Positions 5,072-7,765 of a DNA stretch of 7,765 bases are shown here, one piece after another (positions within the stretch are counted from its first letter, which is position 1; each line of letters begins with the position of its first letter). Position numbers and translations under genes: made by a program. Source of the DNA: Gammaproteobacteria bacterium GWE2_37_16 (GTDB lineage Bacteria > Pseudomonadota > Gammaproteobacteria > UBA9339); assembly GCA_001801285.1 (NCBI GenBank), contig MGXG01000058.1:1-7765 (forward strand), given 5' to 3'. The notes below the pieces were generated by a model. That model searched no databases and was not told the origin of the DNA. It was given only the letters and a program-made list of their open reading frames with translations.

Positions 5072-6982
5072 TTAAATCTCTGCTAAATTCCCCTTGGCTT
5101 CCAGCCAATCACGTCGATCAGAGGCGCGTTTTTTTGCGAGCAACATATCAAGTAAGCTATCGGCATTATCACCATCCGTAATTGTTAACTGTACCAAACG
5201 CCGCGTTTCTTTAGCCATAGTTGTTTCACGCAATTGCAGAGGATTCATTTCTCCCAAACCCTTAAAACGCTGCACACTAACTGTACCCTTTTTCTTTTCC
5301 GCGACAATGCGATCCAAAATTCCCTGTTTTTCTTCATCATCCAACGCATAATAAACTTCTTTACCAAGGTCAATCCTGTAAAGAGGCGGCATAGCGACAT
5401 AAACATGACCAGCTTTCACTAAAGCGCGGAAATGACGTAAAAATAGCGCACACAATAAAGTCGCGATATGTAATCCATCAGAATCCGCATCGGCGAGAAT
5501 ACAAAGCTTACCATAACGTAATTTTTCCAGATTATCGGTTCCTGGATCAACTCCGAGCGCTACTGAAATATTGTTTATTTCCTGGGAAGATAAAATTTCA
5601 TTCGAATTGACTTCCCAAGTATTAAGGATCTTTCCCCGCAAAGGTAAAATCGCTTGCGTTTCCCGATTACGCGCCTGTTTGGCAGAACCGCCCGCCGAGT
5701 CTCCTTCCACTAAAAACAATTCCGTCCGTGTTAAATCTTGTAAAACACAATCAGCAAGCTTGCCTGGCAAAGGTGGTCCTTGCAGGATTTTTTTACGTTC
5801 AATTTTCTTTTCTATACTTAAACGTTTTTGAGCATTATTAATGATAACTTCGGCAATTGATTCGCCCAAATGCACATTTTGGTTGAGCCAAAGACTAAAA
5901 GCATCCTTGACGACGCCAGCAACAAAAGTTGACGATTGCCTAGAAGTTAAACGCTCCTTGGTTTGCCCCGAAAATTGAGGATCATGCAATTTCACCGAAA
6001 GAAGATAATTACAATTTTCCCAAACATCATCTACGGTAATTTTAATATTGCGCGGCAAAAGCTTGCGTATCTCACAAAATTCACGCATTGCTTCGCTTAA
6101 ACCCAAACGTAAGCCATTAACATGCGTGCCACCTTGTAAAGTTGGTACTAAATTTACGTAACTTTCTGTAACAACCACTTTCTCTTCAGGAACCCAGGTT
6201 ACCGCCCATTCAGCAACTTCTTTTTCAGCTTCAAAACTACCAAGAAATGGTGTTTCAGGAATAAAATTATAACCCGCCAAAGCTGTAGTTAAATATAGCT
6301 TCAACCCATCAGCAAAACACCATTCATCAGTCAAGCCCGTTTGTTCATTATGAAATTTCACTTTTAATCCTGGACATAACACGGCTTTGGCGCGTAATAG
6401 ATGCTGCAAATGAGTAACACCAAATTTTACTGTGTCAAAATATTGTGGATTTGGTGAAAAACGGATGCTAGTGCCAGTATCGCGCGGTTTGGCGGTACCA
6501 ATAACTTCCAATGGACTACTTGGAATACCGTCAGCAAAAGTCATACGAAAAATTTCGCCATTGCGTTTTACACGAACTTCCAAACTGGTTGAAAGAGCAT
6601 TGACCACTGAAATACCAACTCCATGTAAACCACCGGAAAATTGATAATGTTTATCGGAAAATTTAGCTCCAGCATGTAATTTGGTTAGAATCAGCTCAAC
6701 TCCGGATATCTTCTCTTCCGGATGAAGGTCTGTTGGCATACCACGCCCATCATCTGTGACTACCAAAGAATTATCCGCATAAAGTGTAACTTCAATACTT
6801 GTTGCAAATCCGGCTATTGCCTCATCAACGCTATTATCGATAGCTTCTTGTGCTAAATGGTTAGGTCTTGTGGTATCTGTATACATACCAGGACGTTTTT
6901 TAACCGGATCAAGACCGCTTAAAACCTCAATAGCATTAGCTGTATAATCTTTGACTGCTTTGCTGGAAAAATTATTTGACAT
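5072..6982 (-). CDS. parE: DNA topoisomerase IV subunit B (ParE)
   Basis: ParE is the ATPase subunit of topoisomerase IV. With ParC it decatenates daughter chromosomes and relaxes supercoils. Its 636 residues are close to E. coli ParE (630). The GHKL ATPase domain shows EAIDNS (46-51, catalytic Glu46 and Mg-binding Asn50), DDGRGM (77-82), GGLHGVGISVVN (117-128) and QGGTHVNG (283-290). The transducer domain carries the QTK loop (340-342). The TOPRIM domain shows LVEGDSAGGSAKQAR (424-438, Glu426), PLRGKILN (447-454) and DADSDGLHIATLL (498-510, Asp498/500/502). RFKGLGEMNP (572-581) follows, and the protein ends in EAKGNLAEI. DADSDGLH and the short length argue for ParE rather than GyrB. No canonical Shine-Dalgarno precedes the ATG; the preceding bases are a T/A-rich stretch and AACAACT. 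The N-terminus is a few residues longer than in E. coli. No parC lies next to it. It is convergent with rdgC across the palindromic element and divergent from the gene at 7229. Confidence 0.98.
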   Translation of the reverse strand: MSNNFSSKAVKDYTANAIEVLSGLDPVKKRPGMYTDTTRPNHLAQEAIDNSVDEAIAGFATSIEVTLYADNSLVVTDDGRGMPTDLHPEEKISGVELILTKLHAGAKFSDKHYQFSGGLHGVGISVVNALSTSLEVRVKRNGEIFRMTFADGIPSSPLEVIGTAKPRDTGTSIRFSPNPQYFDTVKFGVTHLQHLLRAKAVLCPGLKVKFHNEQTGLTDEWCFADGLKLYLTTALAGYNFIPETPFLGSFEAEKEVAEWAVTWVPEEKVVVTESYVNLVPTLQGGTHVNGLRLGLSEAMREFCEIRKLLPRNIKITVDDVWENCNYLLSVKLHDPQFSGQTKERLTSRQSSTFVAGVVKDAFSLWLNQNVHLGESIAEVIINNAQKRLSIEKKIERKKILQGPPLPGKLADCVLQDLTRTELFLVEGDSAGGSAKQARNRETQAILPLRGKILNTWEVNSNEILSSQEINNISVALGVDPGTDNLEKLRYGKLCILADADSDGLHIATLLCALFLRHFRALVKAGHVYVAMPPLYRIDLGKEVYYALDDEEKQGILDRIVAEKKKGTVSVQRFKGLGEMNPLQLRETTMAKETRRLVQLTITDGDNADSLLDMLLAKKRASDRRDWLEAKGNLAEI

Positions 6983-7020
6983 AGTTGTTAAAAATTAGTT
7001 TTAAAAAATGTATACTAACT

Positions 7021-7051
7021 GATGTTAATCACTATAACCAAAATCAACATC
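7021..7051. promoter_or_regulatory. Dyad in the parE upstream region
   Basis: GATGTTAAT (7021-7029) and ATCAACATC (7043-7051) form a 9-nt inverted repeat with one mismatch around a 13-nt centre. On the minus strand the centre contains TATAGT (7036-7031), a 5-of-6 match to a -10 box for parE but without a good -35. A second -10-like TATACA lies at 7014-7009. The dyad could be an operator or only part of the promoter surroundings. No regulator can be named. Confidence 0.3.
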
Positions 7052-7054
7052 TAA

Positions 7055-7165
7055 AGCGATTCGGCTAAAGTGCCTCGTAATATTTCGCCTGCGGCGATAC
7101 AAGGGTATATCCACCCTTATGAAACTCCATAGGAGAAGTACCGCTTCGCTGGCTAATTTGCACAT
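7055..7165. other. Hairpin-rich, more GC-rich block upstream of the 7229 gene
   Basis: This block is more GC-rich than the flanking DNA and holds consecutive small stems: TCGCC-TGC-GGCGA (7085-7097), AAGGGT-ATATCC-ACCCTT (7101-7118), CTCC-ATA-GGAG (7125-7135) and an imperfect TACC/GGCTA arm (about 7139-7157). TTGCA-CA-TGCAA follows just after. No open frame of useful length covers it. It could be a decayed dispersed repeat, a small RNA, or a structured leader of the downstream gene. I do not recognise a known RNA family, and no U-rich terminator tail follows any of the stems. Confidence 0.4.
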
Positions 7166-7228
7166 GCAATTATGAATGATTTTATGAAATTTTTAAATGA
7201 ATCAATAATTATTAATACCTAGTTTTTT

Positions 7229-7765
7229 ATGGAAAAGTCGCCACTTAACACAGAAATATTTTTAGAAAATAATCATGTTATCACCAAATTGCATGAATTT
7301 ATCTCTAATGAAGCTAAAGAATCCACCAATTCCACCCAAACAAGAACCCAAGAATTTCTTTTCTATCTTGTCACATTGAAGAAGGAATTAGAACAATTAT
7401 ATAAAATCAAGGGTGCGGAAGATCGCAAAGCCTTATGCCATTTTTATTTAGGTGAACTTTACGCCAAATGCCCACAAACTTATTACAGCAGCAAACAAAG
7501 ACTCCTTAAAATCTCAACCATAAGTGAGCAGACACGGGTTAAATGCGCACTTATTCATTATATCAACGCTATGTTGGAAACAAACCGCCTTTCTTTTCAG
7601 CCAAATTCTTACTCTATTTGGCAAAAAGCTTGGTGGCGACAAAGGTCGAGGATTAAAACCCTGGAAAGCAACAAAAAAAACCTTTTTTTGCAAACTATAT
7701 TAACCTTAACCGAATTATTAAATACAGAACCTACCACTTCTATTGCCTTAGACAGCCTCTATCCG
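7229..7765 (+). CDS. Hypothetical protein, 3' end cut off by window edge
   Basis: I do not recognise this protein. From ATG at 7229 the frame stays open for 179 codons to the window edge. An in-frame TAG at 7220-7222 rules out a longer N-terminus. The start lacks a Shine-Dalgarno, since a T-run precedes it. No signal peptide or membrane segment is seen in the visible part. It is predicted to be largely helical and polar, with charged segments (for example LKKELEQLYKIKGAEDRK, about 50-67). One stretch (about 69-119) has a TPR-like pattern: FYLGELYAKCP, then after about 20 residues VKCALIHYINAMLE. This resembles the L-G-x-x-Y-A and A-L-x-x-Y-x-x-A signature of a tetratricopeptide or Sel1-like helix pair, but a single degenerate match is weak. 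A basic, Trp-rich patch (WQKAWWRQRSR, about 131-141) follows. Coding potential is supported by the length and codon use in line with the neighbours. In a Dot/Icm organism an unidentified cytosolic protein could be an effector, but nothing here shows that. Confidence 0.7.
   Translation, partial: MEKSPLNTEIFLENNHVITKLHEFISNEAKESTNSTQTRTQEFLFYLVTLKKELEQLYKIKGAEDRKALCHFYLGELYAKCPQTYYSSKQRLLKISTISEQTRVKCALIHYINAMLETNRLSFQPNSYSIWQKAWWRQRSRIKTLESNKKNLFLQTILTLTELLNTEPTTSIALDSLYP

Noticed and set aside
5094..6644. Several plus-strand open frames opposite parE
   Set aside because: All lie antisense to the intact topoisomerase gene and are explained by its codon bias.

Overview
The window looks like chromosomal DNA of an AT-rich gammaproteobacterium of the order Legionellales (Legionella/Coxiella/Rickettsiella/Berkiella-type). 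The main evidence is a complete dotD-dotC-dotB cluster, the conserved three-gene module of the Dot/Icm type IVB secretion system, in the same order as in Legionella and Coxiella. ParE and RdgC are also typically gammaproteobacterial. This placement rests on remembered protein families, not on a search.

Layout. Positions 1-702 (minus) hold the first 234 codons of a class II fructose-1,6-bisphosphate aldolase that runs off the left edge. Positions 703-977 are a gap holding a REP-pair repeat (copy A). Positions 978-3465 (minus) are dotD, dotC and dotB, read right to left. dotD and dotC overlap by 14 nt, and dotC and dotB abut as TAAATG, so this is a tightly coupled operon. Positions 3466-3874 are a 409-nt AT-rich divergent promoter region. 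Positions 3875-4765 (plus) are rdgC. The convergent gap 4766-5071 is filled almost entirely by a palindromic composite: imperfect terminal inverted repeats of about 50 nt enclosing a second REP pair (copy B). Positions 5072-6982 (minus) are parE. Positions 6983-7228 are a divergent gap with a dyad near the parE promoter and a run of small hairpins. A plus-strand hypothetical gene starts at 7229 and runs off the right edge after 179 codons.

How the genes work together. DotC and DotD are outer-membrane lipoproteins of the secretion core complex. DotB is the cytoplasmic ATPase that powers it, so the operon supplies parts of one machine. The surrounding genes are housekeeping: aldolase (glycolysis/gluconeogenesis), RdgC (nucleoid DNA binding and recombination control) and ParE (chromosome decatenation). 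No other icm/dot gene is present here.

The least ordinary content is non-coding. Two copies of a GTAG-footed REP pair (BIME-like) lie in the same orientation about 4 kb apart. One sits inside a larger inverted-repeat element, and its left hairpin plus T-run looks like the rdgC terminator. The 7055-7165 hairpin cluster and the unidentified terminal gene are the other leads. I found no tRNA, rRNA, CRISPR array, transposase gene or complete insertion sequence.
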